64,000 nt of DNA from Bacteroidales bacterium (lineage in GTDB: Bacteria; Bacteroidota; Bacteroidia; Bacteroidales; UBA932), in NCBI GenBank assembly GCA_017428245.1, contig JAFRRF010000034.1, positions 1 through 64,000 of the forward strand. The letters run 5' to 3'. Below the pieces are notes generated by a model. It was not told where the DNA came from and did no database searches. It saw only the letters and a list, made by a program, of their open reading frames with translations. How positions within the stretch are numbered: position 1 is the first letter of the stretch; each line of letters opens with the position of its first letter. Both the position numbers and the translations under genes were made by a program. This document shows, piece after piece, positions 8,474-18,066 of this stretch.

Positions 8474-9243
8474 CGGATGATGCCGCGTGACGACTGCCCG
8501 ATAAACGAAAGGATCTTGTCGCGGTATTCGCTCGGAGCGTACTGCCGGTCGACTTCCCGGCAGGCATCGGACACATTCAGTCCGCTGGAATAGATCAGGC
8601 GGTATATCCCTTCGATTTCAGAGATTACCGCATCGCTGAAACCACGGCGCCGCAAGCCGACGATGTTGACGCCGGCATACCGGACGGGATTCCGTGCCGT
8701 GAGTACATAAGGCGGAATGTCTTTCGATACGCCCGCTGCGCCGGCCAGCATCACGTGCTCTCCGATATGCGTGAACTGGTGCACCATCGTACCGCCGCCG
8801 ACAATGGCCCAGTCGTCCACTTCCACTTCTCCGGCCAGGCCGGAAAAACTGGTAAGGATGCAGTTGTCGCCGATCCGGCAATCGTGTGCGACGTGTACAT
8901 AAGCCATGATCAGGCAATCATTGCCGACGCGGGTGAGGCATTTGCCGCTGGCCGCCGTGCCGCGGTTGACGGTCGCGAATTCACGGATCGTCGTCCTGTC
9001 GCCGATCTCGACCCAGCTTTCTTCACCCTGGAACTTCATATCCTGCGGAATCGCGCCGATTACCGCGCCGGGAAACACCCGGCAGCCGCAGCCGATTCTC
9101 ACATAATCGAAAATCGTCACGTTGGGGCCGATCCAGCAGTCGTCGCCGACTTCAACGTGCTCCGCGATAGTCGTAAAGGGCGAAACGACCACATTGCGGC
9201 CAAGTTTGGCACCGGGGTGCACACAAGTCATATTCTCATTCAT
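8470..9243 (-). CDS. lpxA: Acyl-ACP--UDP-N-acetylglucosamine O-acyltransferase LpxA
   Basis: 257 residues, close to the usual 260. It transfers 3-hydroxyacyl from ACP to the 3-OH of UDP-GlcNAc, the first step of lipid A synthesis, in the cytoplasm. Left-handed beta-helix hexapeptide repeats fill the N-terminal two thirds; the catalytic-His region reads V-A-H-D-C-R-I-G-D, and H-Q-F-T-H-I-G-E-H-V follows. I chose the ATG at 9243, which overlaps the lpxC stop by 8 bp; Met at 9249 or 9231 is possible. It is third in lpxD-lpxC-lpxA-wbqC and is coupled to both neighbours by overlapping codons. Confidence 0.95.
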   Translation of the reverse strand: MNENMTCVHPGAKLGRNVVVSPFTTIAEHVEVGDDCWIGPNVTIFDYVRIGCGCRVFPGAVIGAIPQDMKFQGEESWVEIGDRTTIREFATVNRGTAASGKCLTRVGNDCLIMAYVHVAHDCRIGDNCILTSFSGLAGEVEVDDWAIVGGGTMVHQFTHIGEHVMLAGAAGVSKDIPPYVLTARNPVRYAGVNIVGLRRRGFSDAVISEIEGIYRLIYSSGLNVSDACREVDRQYAPSEYRDKILSFIGQSSRGIIR

Positions 9244-10078
9244 AACCATTTTCAGATAAGAAAAGGGCCAACGCTTTCGTGTTGACCGTATGGCCGGGTT
9301 TATAAGCGCGGACCCTGCCCAGGATGGGACGTCCGGCCAGGGAAAAATCGCCGAGCAAATCAAGTAGTTTATGCCTGGCGGGTTCGTTCTCGAAAGACAG
9401 AACCGGATTACCCACATAGCCGCGCGGCTCATCCACCACCAGGGCATTTTCCAGGGAGCCGCCGCGGATCAGGCCGGTAAGACGAAGGAAAAAGACCTCG
9501 CGCCGGAAACAGAATGTGCGGCAGGGAGCGATATCGCGGACATAGTCGGTCGAAGCATCGAAACGGGCCTTTTGCACCCCGATAACCTTCGATTTGAAAT
9601 CGATGGTCACTTCTGCCTCAAAGCCGTCGAAGGGTTCCAGTCCGATGCGGGCGCCACTTCGGGGATCTTCATAGACGAACGGACGGCGGACGGCCAACGG
9701 AACCCGCTCCTCGGGCTGTTCCTCCAACCCGCACGCGATAAAGGCTTCGGCATACGGCCGGGCGCTTCCGTCGAGTATCGGAACTTCCGCGGCGTCGAGC
9801 CTCACCAGCGCATTATCCACACCCAGGCAGGACAGGGCGGACAGCAGATGTTCCGGCGTAAGAATCCGTACGCCAGCTGACGAAAGCGTCGTGCCGCGAC
9901 GCGTGCGACCCACGTTGCGAACGTGCGCCGCGACCATCGGCTCCCCGGGGAGATCCGTCCGTTGAAAGACAATGCCCGTCCCAGGCGAAGACGGAAGCAC
10001 CTGCATCGACACGGGACGGCCCGTATGGAGGCCTTTACCCGAAAAAGAACAAGACGCTTTCAGGGTATGCTGCTTCAT
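9236..10078 (-). CDS. lpxC: UDP-3-O-acyl-GlcNAc deacetylase LpxC, stand-alone (no FabZ domain)
   Basis: 280 residues from the ATG at 10078, which overlaps the lpxD stop. It removes the N-acetyl group in the committed step of lipid A synthesis and is Zn-dependent. Visible landmarks are T-P-E-H-L-L-S-A-L, the R-G-G-S-L-E-N-A loop, [10 protein letters not shown] (zinc His and Asp) and the late P-G-H-T-V-N-T-K. In most Bacteroidetes, as I know the family, LpxC is fused to FabZ (about 460 residues in total). Here the protein stops about 14 residues after P-G-H and lpxA begins at once, so the FabZ half is absent from this locus. Confidence 0.95.
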   Translation of the reverse strand: MKQHTLKASCSFSGKGLHTGRPVSMQVLPSSPGTGIVFQRTDLPGEPMVAAHVRNVGRTRRGTTLSSAGVRILTPEHLLSALSCLGVDNALVRLDAAEVPILDGSARPYAEAFIACGLEEQPEERVPLAVRRPFVYEDPRSGARIGLEPFDGFEAEVTIDFKSKVIGVQKARFDASTDYVRDIAPCRTFCFRREVFFLRLTGLIRGGSLENALVVDEPRGYVGNPVLSFENEPARHKLLDLLGDFSLAGRPILGRVRAYKPGHTVNTKALALFLSENGYE

Positions 10079-11043
10079 TCTTTCGGTCTGGATTTGCCGC
10101 CGCTGCGGCGGAAAAGGGCATACGCCCGCATATATGTACCGTATTCCAGGGCAGGATATCCCATCAGTTTGGAACCGGGTTCGGAAATGTCGCTGATGAT
10201 ACCGCTCCGCCCCGCAAGGACCGTATTGTCCGCTACGGAAATATGGCCGTTGATCCCGGACTGGCCGCCAATCATGCAGTGTGACCCGAGCTTGGCGGAA
10301 CCGGCGATGCCGCTCAGGGCCGCCATTACCGTATTCTTCCCCATAACGACATTGTGGGCCACCTGGCATAGATTGTCGATTTTGACACCGCTCTCGATGA
10401 CGGTCGAACCCATTGTCGCCCGGTCGACCGTGGCGTTCGCCCCGATTTCCACATTATCGCCGATCACGACGTTGCCCAACTGGGGGATTTTCCGGTAGGA
10501 GCCGTCTTCCTGCGGGGCAAAGCCGAAGCCGTCGGCGCCGATCACCACGCCGGCGTGGAGGATGCAGCGGTCGCCGATCACGCAGTCGTGGTAGATGCGC
10601 ACGCCGGGATAGAGGATGCAATCCTTGCCGATCCGCACGTTCGGCCCGACATAGACCTGGGGATAAATGTACGTGCCCTTGCCGATGCGGGCGGAGCAGG
10701 CCACGGAGCGGCGGAAAGAAAGCCGCGCCCGGAAGCGGTTGCCGCGCTTCCGTGTCCGGCGAAGCCGGGCAAAAAAGTCAAGCAGCACCGATACGGCGGC
10801 ATAGGCGTCATCCACCTTGATAAGGGTGGCAGGTACCGGCTTTTTCGGCACGAACGAGCGGTTGACCAGCAGGACGCTGGCCTGGGTATCGTAGATATAG
10901 TGTTCGTATTTGGGATTGGCAAAGAAACACACGTCACCCCGCCTCGCCTGTTCAATGCGCGCCGGGGCTTTTACCACAATCTGCGGATCGCCGACAATCT
11001 CGCCGCCGAGAAGGTCTGCCAATGTCTGAGCCGTTATCTCCAT
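10075..11043 (-). CDS. lpxD: UDP-3-O-acylglucosamine N-acyltransferase LpxD
   Basis: 322 residues, slightly short of the usual 340. It adds the second hydroxyacyl chain to the deacetylated sugar. The N-terminal uridine-binding domain ([19 protein letters not shown]) is followed by a basic Arg-rich stretch near residues 93-110, then hexapeptide repeats of the beta helix with V-A-H-N-V-V-M-G (catalytic His region) and a short helical tail. First gene of the lpx operon. A TAAATTTG box ends 8 nt before its ATG, so the leader may be only a few nucleotides. It is divergent from rimP. Confidence 0.95.
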   Translation of the reverse strand: MEITAQTLADLLGGEIVGDPQIVVKAPARIEQARRGDVCFFANPKYEHYIYDTQASVLLVNRSFVPKKPVPATLIKVDDAYAAVSVLLDFFARLRRTRKRGNRFRARLSFRRSVACSARIGKGTYIYPQVYVGPNVRIGKDCILYPGVRIYHDCVIGDRCILHAGVVIGADGFGFAPQEDGSYRKIPQLGNVVIGDNVEIGANATVDRATMGSTVIESGVKIDNLCQVAHNVVMGKNTVMAALSGIAGSAKLGSHCMIGGQSGINGHISVADNTVLAGRSGIISDISEPGSKLMGYPALEYGTYMRAYALFRRSGGKSRPKE

Positions 11044-11051
11044 AACTATCG

Positions 11052-11059
11052 CAAATTTA
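11052..11059 (-). promoter_or_regulatory. -7 box (TAAATTTG) for the lpx operon
   Basis: TAnnTTTG match on the minus strand, 8 nt before the lpxD ATG; no convincing -33 TTTG at the usual distance. Confidence 0.45.
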
Positions 11060-11077
11060 ATACTTTTTCAAAAAATT

Positions 11078-11108
11078 TTTGTGATTCAGCACTTAATTGT
11101 TACCTTTG
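11078..11108 (+). promoter_or_regulatory. Promoter of the rimP-nusA-infB operon
   Basis: TTTG (11078-11081), 19-bp spacer, TACCTTTG (11101-11108): a complete match to the Bacteroidetes primary promoter. The predicted start is near 11112, about 45 nt before rimP. Confidence 0.8.
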
Positions 11109-11157
11109 CCGCGATTGAGGGGACAGGCAGTCTCCTTTTTTTTGTGCCATTTACACT

Positions 11158-11385
11158 ATGATCCAGAAACAGACCATCGAAGCCCTTGCGCAGGAGCATC
11201 TGCAGGGTACGGACCTCTCCCTGGTGGAGGTTACCGTGAGTGAAGACAACGACATCGAAGTGATCATCACCCGCGAAGGCGGCGTGGCGATCGACGACTG
11301 CGTGGCGCTGAGCCGCTACCTCGAATCGAAACTCGACCGCGACAAGGAAGACTTTTCGCTGATGGTCGGATCGGCAGGCATTTGA
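11158..11385 (+). CDS. rimP: RimP, N-terminal domain only (truncated)
   Basis: 75 residues. RimP assists 30S maturation and is normally about 150-155 residues: an N-terminal alpha/beta domain and a C-terminal SH3-like domain. This protein matches the N-terminal domain from its first residue (E-A-L-A-Q-E-H-L-Q-G, L-V-E-V-T-V, D-D-C-V-A-L-S-R-Y-L-E-S-K-L) up to V-G-S-A-G-I, the junction in Bacteroides RimP, then stops. Only 24 bp separate the stop from nusA and they encode nothing RimP-like, so a simple frameshift does not explain it. Position (rimP-nusA-infB) confirms identity. Whether the half-protein works is unknown. Confidence 0.85.
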   Translation: MIQKQTIEALAQEHLQGTDLSLVEVTVSEDNDIEVIITREGGVAIDDCVALSRYLESKLDRDKEDFSLMVGSAGI

Positions 11386-11409
11386 CAAAACATAAAATCA
11401 ATATACACA

Positions 11410-12648
11410 ATGGAAGTCAATCTGATCAGCACATTCGCTGAATTCAAGGAACTCAAGAACATCGACCGTCCCACGCTGATGAGCGTGCTGGAGGATATTT
11501 TCCGCACCCAGCTTGCCCGTATGTACGGCGATGCCGATAACTTCGATATCATTATCAACATCGACAAGGGCGACATCTCGATCATCCGCAACCGGATGGT
11601 CGTCGAGACCGTGGAAGACCCTAACAAGGAGATCTCGCTCGAAGAGGTGCAGAAAATCGACGACTCCTACGAGGTGGGCGAAGAATACCCGGAAGAGGTG
11701 CCGATGTCGAGCTTCGGCCGCCGCGGCATCCTCAACCTGCGGCAGAACCTCTCGAGCCGCATCACGGACATCGAGAAGGCGAATCTCTACAACAAATACC
11801 GCGAAAAGGTGGGCGACATCCTGGTTGGCGAGGTCTATCAGGCCTGGAAGAAGGAAGTCCTGGTCATGGATGAAGACGGCAACGAACTCGTCCTGCCGAA
11901 GAGCGAACAGATTCCTTCCGACTTCTTCCGCAAAGGCGATACGGTCAAGGCTGTGATCATCAGCGTAGAGATGAAGAACAACAACCCGATCATCACTCTT
12001 TCGCGTACCTCGAACCTCTTCCTGGAGCGCCTGTTCGAGCAGGAAGTGCCGGAAATCTTCGACGGCCTGATCACCATCAAGAAAGTGGTCCGCATGCCGG
12101 GTGAGCGCGCCAAGGTGGCCGTCGAATCCTACGACGACCGGATCGACCCGGTCGGCGCCTGCGTCGGTGTCAAGGGATCCCGCATCCACGGTATCGTACG
12201 CGAACTTCGCAACGAGAACATCGACATCATCAACTGGACGTCCAACACCCAGCTGCTCGTCCAGCGCGCCCTTTCGCCGGCCAAAATTTCGTCGATCAGC
12301 ATCGACGAAGAAAACAAGAGCATCCACATCGACCTCGAGTCGAGCGAACTTGCGCTGGCTATCGGACGGAACGGCAGCAATATCCTGCTGGCCGAACAGC
12401 TTTCCGGATATAAGATCGACGTGTACCGTCTCGGCGGTGAGTCGCCGGAAGACGACGAAGACGTGATGCTCGACGATTTCGCCGACGAAATCGACCAGTG
12501 GATCATCGACTGCCTCAAACAGATCGGCTGCGATACGGCCAAGAGCGTGCTGGCCCTCCCTACCGAGGAGATCATGCAGCGGGCCGACCTCGAGGAGGAA
12601 ACCGTCCTCGACGTGCAGCGTATCCTGCGGGCTGAATTCGAAAACTAA
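11410..12648 (+). CDS. nusA: Transcription termination/antitermination factor NusA
   Basis: 412 residues. It binds RNA polymerase and nascent RNA, affecting pausing, termination and rRNA antitermination. The N-terminal RNAP-binding domain (about 1-125) is followed by an S1 domain (from about G-D-I-L-V-G-E-V) and two KH domains (P-G-E-R-A-K-V-A-V, then D-P-V-G-A-C-V-G-V-K-G-S-R-I, and L-A-I-G-R-N-G-S-N). The C-terminus has a short helical, acidic region and lacks the paired acidic repeats of proteobacterial NusA. It is second in the rimP-nusA-infB-purB operon. Confidence 0.97.
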   Translation: MEVNLISTFAEFKELKNIDRPTLMSVLEDIFRTQLARMYGDADNFDIIINIDKGDISIIRNRMVVETVEDPNKEISLEEVQKIDDSYEVGEEYPEEVPMSSFGRRGILNLRQNLSSRITDIEKANLYNKYREKVGDILVGEVYQAWKKEVLVMDEDGNELVLPKSEQIPSDFFRKGDTVKAVIISVEMKNNNPIITLSRTSNLFLERLFEQEVPEIFDGLITIKKVVRMPGERAKVAVESYDDRIDPVGACVGVKGSRIHGIVRELRNENIDIINWTSNTQLLVQRALSPAKISSISIDEENKSIHIDLESSELALAIGRNGSNILLAEQLSGYKIDVYRLGGESPEDDEDVMLDDFADEIDQWIIDCLKQIGCDTAKSVLALPTEEIMQRADLEEETVLDVQRILRAEFEN

Positions 12649-12675
12649 TCAATACACAATACGGGAGAAGCAAGT

Positions 12676-15465
12676 ATGGCAGAAGGAACAATCAGAATCA
12701 ACAAGGTACTCAAGGATTTCAACATCGGCCTTTCCACCCTGACCGACTTCCTCAAGAAGAAGGGCTACACCGATGAACTCACTTTGACTTCCAAGATATC
12801 GGAAGATGTCTTCGCGTTGGTAGCCAAGGAGTTCGGCAAGGAGCAGCTCATCAAGGAGCAGTCGCGCAAGGTCGCTATCAAGGTCAAGGAGATCACGGAG
12901 ATGGAAAGCAACCGGGCGGCCGAGGAGGAAGAACCGGTACAGGAAGTCATCATCAAGACCAACGTTTTCACGGAACAGAAGAAGGTGGATACTCCCGCAC
13001 CGGAAACTGTTCCCGCGCCGGAGGAGAAGAAAAAAGAGGTGGTTTCCGAGCAGCCCAGGAGCGATATCAAGATTGTCGGCCATATCGACCTGACTCCCAA
13101 GAAGAAGCCGGAGCCTGCCCAGGCCTCCGCCAAGCCGGAGGAACCGAAACCCGCAGCCGTTGTACCCGAAAAGCCCGAGAAACCCGCAGAGCCTGAGAAA
13201 TCTGCCGAAGCGCCGGTACTGGAGGCTCCCAAAGAGGAAAAGCCGGAAGAGAAAAAAGTGGAGAAGCGTGATGAACGCCCGGTCATCGAACATATCGAGA
13301 CCAAGGTCGAGAAACTCGCGGGTCCCAAGACGGTCGGAACCATCGACCTCTCCAAATTCGAAAAGAAGCCGGCCACGGCCGACCACGGCAAAAAGGACAA
13401 GAACAAACGCGAACGCATCCACAAAGGACCGGCCAAGGTTGACATCAACAACCCGAAGAACAGCATCGGCAAACCGGCCGTCAAGGACAATAAAGACAAT
13501 GCACGCGCCAAAGGCGGCGCCAAGAAGAATGAACGCTTCAAGGCCGTACGCCCCGAATTCGACAGCGACGAGATCCAGAAACAGATCAAGGAGACCTATG
13601 CACGGATGACGGAAGGTCACGGCAAAACCAAGACCTCGAAACACCGCCGCGAAAAACGCGAGGAGATCTCCCAGAAGATGCAGGAAGAACAGGAGCGTCA
13701 GGAGCTCACCAGCAACGTGCTTAAAGTCACCGAATTCGTGACTGTCAACGAACTGGCCATCCTGATGAACAACACGCCTGTGACCAAGGTCATCGAAGCC
13801 TGTATGAACCTCGGCCTGATGGTGTCGATCAACCAGCGTCTCGATGCGGAAGCCCTTGTCCTCGTGGCCGAAGAGTTCGGTTACAAGATCGAATTCGTCA
13901 CCGCCGAGATCCAGGGTGCCATCGCCCAGGAGGAAGACAAGGAAGAAGACCTGCTCCCGCGTCCGCCGATCGTCACTGTGATGGGCCACGTGGACCACGG
14001 CAAGACATCGCTGCTCGACTACATCCGCAAGACCAATGTCATCGCGGGCGAGGCCGGCGGCATCACCCAGCACATCGGTGCCTATAACGTCGCCCTCCCT
14101 GACGGACGGCACATTACCTTCCTGGATACGCCGGGCCACGAGGCCTTCACCGCCATGCGTGCCCGAGGCGCCAAGGTCACCGACCTGGCCATCATCATTA
14201 TCGCGGCCGACGACGCCGTGATGCCGCAGACCATCGAGGCCATCAACCACGCCCAGGCAGCCGGCGTCCCGATGATCTTCGCCATCAACAAGATCGACAA
14301 GCCCGGCGCCAATCCTGAAAAGATCAAGGAGCAGCTGGCGAATATGAATATCCTGGTCGAAGACTGGGGCGGCAAGTACCAGTGCCAGGAAATCGCAGCC
14401 AAGAAAGGCATCAATGTCGAGGAGCTGCTGGAGAAAGTATTGCTTGAAGCAGACATGCTCGAACTCAAGGCCAATCCGAACAAGCTGGCCGTGGGCAACA
14501 TCATCGAGTCGTCGCTCGACAAGGGCCGTGGCTACCTGGCCACCGTGCTTGTCCAGAGCGGGACGCTCCACGTAGGCGACCCGATCGTGGCCGGATGCTA
14601 CGCAGGCCGCGTGAAAGCGATGTTCAACGAACGCGGACAGCGGCTCAAGGAAGCCGGTCCTTCCACGCCGGTCTCCGTACTCGGTCTGAGCGGCGCCCCG
14701 ACCGCCGGCGATACCCTCAACGCGATGGAAGACGAAAAAGAGGCGCGCGACGTGGCCAACAAACGCGAACAGCTCATCCGCATCCAGGGCATCAAGACGC
14801 AGACCCATATCACCCTCGAGGAGATCGGCCGCCGCATCGCCCTGGGCAATTTCCAGGAACTCAATATCATCGTCAAAGCCGACGTGGACGGTTCCATCGA
14901 GGCTCTTTCCGATTCGCTCATCAAGCTCTCGACCGAGGAGATCCACGTCAACGTAATCCACAAAGCCGTGGGTGCCATCTCCGAATCGGACGTCCTGCTG
15001 GCCGTCGCCTCGAACGCCATCATCATCGGCTTCCAGGTCCGCCCGATGCCCAACGCCCGCAAGCTGGCTGAAAAGGAACAGATTGAAATCCGCCTCTATT
15101 CGGTCATCTACGACGCCATCGAAGAAGTCAAGAGCGGTATCGAGGGTATGCTTGCCCCGGAAGAGAAGGAAGAGATCACCGCCAATGCCGAGGTCCTCGA
15201 GACCTTCAAGATCTCGAAGGTCGGCACCATTGCCGGCTGTATGGTCCGCGACGGCAAGCTGACGCGCAATGCGAAGGTCCGCGTGATCCGCGACGGTATC
15301 GTGGTCTATACCGGACAGCTGGGTTCGCTCAAACGCCTGAAAGACGATGTGAAGGAAGTCTCCGCCGGCTTCGACTGCGGTCTGAGTGTAGACGGCTTCA
15401 ACGATATCAAGATCGGCGACATGATCGAAGCCTACCAGATTGTCGAAGTCAAACGCAAACTGTAA
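12676..15465 (+). CDS. infB: Translation initiation factor IF-2
   Basis: 929 residues. This GTPase places initiator tRNA on the 30S subunit and promotes subunit joining. The first 420 residues hold the IF2-N module and a long Lys/Glu/Pro-rich linker. The G domain has G1 G-H-V-D-H-G-K-T (about 436-443), G3 D-T-P-G-H-E (about 485) and G4 N-K-I-D (about 538). Domains II, III and the C-terminal fMet-tRNA-binding domain follow. The stop is 1 bp before the purB ATG, suggesting cotranscription. The antisense frame is open for even longer than infB itself; see rejected items. Confidence 0.98.
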   Translation: MAEGTIRINKVLKDFNIGLSTLTDFLKKKGYTDELTLTSKISEDVFALVAKEFGKEQLIKEQSRKVAIKVKEITEMESNRAAEEEEPVQEVIIKTNVFTEQKKVDTPAPETVPAPEEKKKEVVSEQPRSDIKIVGHIDLTPKKKPEPAQASAKPEEPKPAAVVPEKPEKPAEPEKSAEAPVLEAPKEEKPEEKKVEKRDERPVIEHIETKVEKLAGPKTVGTIDLSKFEKKPATADHGKKDKNKRERIHKGPAKVDINNPKNSIGKPAVKDNKDNARAKGGAKKNERFKAVRPEFDSDEIQKQIKETYARMTEGHGKTKTSKHRREKREEISQKMQEEQERQELTSNVLKVTEFVTVNELAILMNNTPVTKVIEACMNLGLMVSINQRLDAEALVLVAEEFGYKIEFVTAEIQGAIAQEEDKEEDLLPRPPIVTVMGHVDHGKTSLLDYIRKTNVIAGEAGGITQHIGAYNVALPDGRHITFLDTPGHEAFTAMRARGAKVTDLAIIIIAADDAVMPQTIEAINHAQAAGVPMIFAINKIDKPGANPEKIKEQLANMNILVEDWGGKYQCQEIAAKKGINVEELLEKVLLEADMLELKANPNKLAVGNIIESSLDKGRGYLATVLVQSGTLHVGDPIVAGCYAGRVKAMFNERGQRLKEAGPSTPVSVLGLSGAPTAGDTLNAMEDEKEARDVANKREQLIRIQGIKTQTHITLEEIGRRIALGNFQELNIIVKADVDGSIEALSDSLIKLSTEEIHVNVIHKAVGAISESDVLLAVASNAIIIGFQVRPMPNARKLAEKEQIEIRLYSVIYDAIEEVKSGIEGMLAPEEKEEITANAEVLETFKISKVGTIAGCMVRDGKLTRNAKVRVIRDGIVVYTGQLGSLKRLKDDVKEVSAGFDCGLSVDGFNDIKIGDMIEAYQIVEVKRKL

Positions 15466-15466
15466 T

Positions 15467-16801
15467 ATGGATCCCCTGCTCGCCCTGTCCCCCATTGACG
15501 GACGCTATTTCGGGAAAACGTCCGAACTGTCCGCTTTCTTTTCCGAGTATGCCCTGATGCGCTATCGGGTGCTCGTGGAGGTGGAGTATTTCATCGCTCT
15601 GTGCGAATTGCCGCTCCCCCAGCTTTCGGAAGTGGATCCGGCCTGCTTCCCGCAATTGCGGACCCTCTACGGTGATTTCACTACGGAAGACGCCGCCCGG
15701 ATCAAGGAAATCGAATCCCGGACGAACCACGACGTCAAAGCGGTGGAGTACTTCCTCAAAGAGCGCTTCGCCGACCTGGGACTCGCCCGTTTCTCGGAGT
15801 TCATTCATTTCGGACTCACCTCGCAGGACATCAACAACACGGCGACGCCACTTTCGCTCAAGGAAGCGCTTGTCGAAGTGTATGTCCCTGCACTCCGCGA
15901 ACTGATGGGAATGCTTTCCGAACGCGCCACCCTCTGGGCCGACGTGCCCATGCTTGCGCATACGCACGGCCAGCCTGCTTCCCCGACGCGTCTGGGCAAG
16001 GAACTGGATGTTTTCATCGTGCGGCTCAAAGAGCAGCTCCGGCAGCTGGAAGCCCGTCCCTATCCTGGCAAGTTCGGTGGCGCGACCGGCAATCTCAACG
16101 CCCATCATGCCGCTTTCCCGGACATCGACTGGAATGACTTCGCCGAGAATTTCGTCGCTTCGCTCGGGCTGAAACGTTCCTGGCCCACTACCCAGATCGA
16201 CCACTACGACAATCTGGCCGCCATCTTCGACGCGCTCCGCCGCATCAATACCGTGCTGGTGGACCTGAGCCGGGACTGCTGGCTCTATATCTCGATGGAG
16301 TATTTCGCCCAGGCCATCCGTCCGGGTGAGGTCGGTTCCTCCACGATGCCGCACAAGGTCAACCCCATCGACTTCGAAAACGCCGAAGGAAACCTGACCC
16401 TGGCCAACGCGATCTACGACTATCTCTCGGAAAAACTCCCTGTCTCGCGCCTGCAGCGCGACCTGACCGACTCGACGGTCCTTCGCAACATCGGCGTTCC
16501 GATCGCCCACTCCCTGGTTGCGATCCGTTCGCTGGAAAAAGGCATCGGAAAACTGATCCTCAACGAAGAAAAGGTGTCGGCCGACCTGGAACGCAACTGG
16601 GCCGTCGTAGCCGAAGGCATCCAGACCGTCCTGCGCCGCGAAGGTTATCCGAAGCCGTACGAAGCGCTCAAGGCGCTGACCCGCACCGGGGAGCATATCA
16701 CCCAGGAGACCATCAGCCGTTTCATCGACGGTCTTGAGATTTCCGAGGAAGTCAAAGCGGAACTGCACGCCATCACACCGCACAACTATACAGGGTGCTG
16801 A
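15467..16801 (+). CDS. purB: Adenylosuccinate lyase
   Basis: 444 residues. It cleaves SAICAR to AICAR and adenylosuccinate to AMP, two steps of purine synthesis. Fumarase/aspartase-superfamily signature G-S-S-T-M-P-H-K-V-N-P is at about residues 290-300, the substrate region T-S-Q-D-I-N-N-T and the H-T-H-G-Q-P-A loop are also present. The ATG at 15467 is one base after the infB stop and the protein start L-S-P-I-D-G-R-Y is the normal PurB start, so longer upstream starts inside infB were not used. A strong terminator follows. Confidence 0.97.
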   Translation: MDPLLALSPIDGRYFGKTSELSAFFSEYALMRYRVLVEVEYFIALCELPLPQLSEVDPACFPQLRTLYGDFTTEDAARIKEIESRTNHDVKAVEYFLKERFADLGLARFSEFIHFGLTSQDINNTATPLSLKEALVEVYVPALRELMGMLSERATLWADVPMLAHTHGQPASPTRLGKELDVFIVRLKEQLRQLEARPYPGKFGGATGNLNAHHAAFPDIDWNDFAENFVASLGLKRSWPTTQIDHYDNLAAIFDALRRINTVLVDLSRDCWLYISMEYFAQAIRPGEVGSSTMPHKVNPIDFENAEGNLTLANAIYDYLSEKLPVSRLQRDLTDSTVLRNIGVPIAHSLVAIRSLEKGIGKLILNEEKVSADLERNWAVVAEGIQTVLRREGYPKPYEALKALTRTGEHITQETISRFIDGLEISEEVKAELHAITPHNYTGC

Positions 16802-16813
16802 CGGTCATAATGC

Positions 16814-16898
16814 CGGAAAGGAATCAGGGCGACCCGCTTTCAGCGAGCCGCCCTGATTCCTTTTAACCTAAAACTTAACCTATGAAAAAACTATTCGA
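16814..16898 (-). ncRNA. Candidate sigma-54-dependent small RNA, copy 1
   Basis: Predicted from a -24/-12 promoter at 16910-16924; transcription would run leftward from about 16898 to the hairpin ending near 16817. The first 38 nt are identical to copy 2 at 22098 and contain two TAGGTTAA motifs. The terminal hairpin has a different sequence from copy 2 but the same size and position. It lies between convergent purB and rimM, on the rimM strand. No database family is claimed. Alternatives: a 3'-UTR repeat, or a short peptide on the other strand. Confidence 0.55.
16817..16864. terminator. Terminator of purB (plus) and of the small RNA/rimM (minus)
   Basis: A stem of about 15 bp: AAAGGAATCAGGGCG (16817-16831) with CGCCCTGATTCCTTT (16849-16863), inner loop 16832-16848. 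On the plus strand it runs into TTTT; on the minus strand the 3' arm itself ends in CCTTT. Confidence 0.85.
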
Positions 16899-16909
16899 TT
16901 GTAGGTTAA

Positions 16910-16924
16910 GCAAAGGGCGTGCCA
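16910..16924 (-). promoter_or_regulatory. Sigma-54 (-24/-12) promoter, copy 1
   Basis: On the minus strand TGGCACG-CCCT-TTGC: GG and GC are separated by exactly 10 nt, fully matching the RpoN consensus (TGGCACG, N4, TTGC). The predicted start is near 16898. Confidence 0.7.
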
Positions 16925-16936
16925 AAACAAATTCTT

Positions 16937-17395
16937 TTATAACAAACCGTCGGGAATATCAAGGGTCAACACTTCGCCGTGGATGCTGACAATGAGATCC
17001 TCATGGAGCGGCAGCAGGACTTCTCCCTGCTCCGTCTCCACAGTAATCAGCATATTTCCGCCATAATCGTTGAAGTCGACGACCTCCCCGATGATCTTCC
17101 GGGTACGGGCGTCACGGACCCGCATCCCGACGACCGTATCTTCATCGTCCTCATCCGTTTCGGAACAGGCAACCTCACGGCCGACAAGTTCCTCGGCTTC
17201 CTCCAGGGTATCGACATCCTGGAATTTGACGACGAAACGGCCGCCCCTGGCCTGGACCGTTTCAATGAAAAAAGGAACCGGCAGTCCATCGAAAGTGATG
17301 AATACCGGTTCCTGACTCTTCAAATCCCGGGAATCACCGGCCTCGAGGCTCAAAATCACCTCTCCGGCCGCCCCCCAGGATTTCAGCACCTTCAT
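16937..17395 (-). CDS. rimM: Ribosome maturation factor RimM
   Basis: 152 residues, a little short of the usual 170. It binds S19 and helps assemble the 30S head. The RimM N-terminal barrel starts directly with K-V-L-K-S-W-G-A-A-G-E-V; the C-terminal PRC barrel shows V-V-G-M-R-V-R-D, I-G-E-V-V-D-F-N-D-Y-G-G-N-M-L and L-L-P-L-H-E-D. It is 5 bp downstream of rpsP, the classic rpsP-rimM pairing, and is probably expressed from the rpsP promoter. Confidence 0.93.
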   Translation of the reverse strand: MKVLKSWGAAGEVILSLEAGDSRDLKSQEPVFITFDGLPVPFFIETVQARGGRFVVKFQDVDTLEEAEELVGREVACSETDEDDEDTVVGMRVRDARTRKIIGEVVDFNDYGGNMLITVETEQGEVLLPLHEDLIVSIHGEVLTLDIPDGLL

Positions 17396-17400
17396 CCTGA

Positions 17401-17958
17401 CTAGGCCTCAGGATTCTCAGCGGGTGCTTCTGCTTCGGCAGCGGCGGCAGCAGCCTCTTCGGCGGCGGCACGGGCGGCAGCTTCGGCAGCGGCGGCGATT
17501 TCAGCCTTCTTCTTGGCGATCGCCTCGGCACGCTCCTCATTGACCTTGGCCTCGGCCTTCACGGCAGCCTTGTTGGCTTCCGCAGCGGCGGCGGCAAGAG
17601 TCTGCTTCTTCGAAGCGACCTTGGAATCTTTCTGGTTCTTCCAGGCAGCATAGCGGCGGTCAGCCTCTTCCTGCGTGAAAGCACCCTTGGCGACACCACC
17701 CTGGAGATGTTTGCGCAGCATCACACCTTCATAGGAGAGGATACGGCGGGCCGTGGTGGTCGGCTGGGCACCCTTGTTGAGCCAGTCGAGTGCGCGGTCA
17801 CCATCGAGGACGATGGTAGCGGGGTTGGTGTTCGGATTGTAAAGGCCGATCTGTTCGATCAGACGGCCGTCACGCGGAGCGCGTGCGTCGGCCACGACGA
17901 TGTGGAAGAAAGAATAGTTCTTCTTACCGTGGCGTGCAAGACGGATTTTTACAGCCAT
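17401..17958 (-). CDS. rpsP: 30S ribosomal protein S16 with long Ala/Glu/Lys tail
   Basis: 185 residues. The first 80 are S16 ([39 protein letters not shown]). The last 100 are an Ala-, Glu- and Lys-rich helical extension ending N-P-E-A. Such tails are common on Bacteroidetes S16 and probably lie on the ribosome surface; their role is unknown. It has its own promoter with a leader of about 70 nt, and rimM follows. Confidence 0.97.
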   Translation of the reverse strand: MAVKIRLARHGKKNYSFFHIVVADARAPRDGRLIEQIGLYNPNTNPATIVLDGDRALDWLNKGAQPTTTARRILSYEGVMLRKHLQGGVAKGAFTQEEADRRYAAWKNQKDSKVASKKQTLAAAAAEANKAAVKAEAKVNEERAEAIAKKKAEIAAAAEAAARAAAEEAAAAAAEAEAPAENPEA

Positions 17959-18029
17959 TTGTACAAATGCTTAAAGTTAGTAATCAGTTCAATAATTGTA
18001 ACTTCCCTATCTTCTCGAGAAAGGGCCTG

Positions 18030-18059
18030 CAAATATACGGATATTTTTTGAAAAACAAA
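18030..18059 (-). promoter_or_regulatory. Promoter of rpsP-rimM
   Basis: On the minus strand TTTG (18056-18059), 18-bp spacer, TATATTTG (18030-18037). The predicted start is near 18026, leaving a leader of about 70 nt before rpsP. Confidence 0.7.
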
Positions 18060-18066
18060 TTTTTCG

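Noticed and set aside
11386..11409. Possible frameshift restoring full-length rimP
   Set aside because: Only 24 bp lie before nusA, and no frame there resembles the RimP C-domain.
12649..15495. 948-codon open frame antisense to infB, longer than infB itself
   Set aside because: Its composition (long Leu/Asp/Gly/Val runs without domains) is what GC-rich codon bias gives on the opposite strand; infB in the other direction is unmistakable.
16882..16985. Short peptide M-K-K-L-F-[DE]-[CS]-R-L-S-K-[GA]-R-A-K encoded opposite both small-RNA units
   Set aside because: All three differences between the copies change the amino acid, downstream residues are unrelated, and the pattern is better explained by the sigma-54 promoter and RNA on the other strand.
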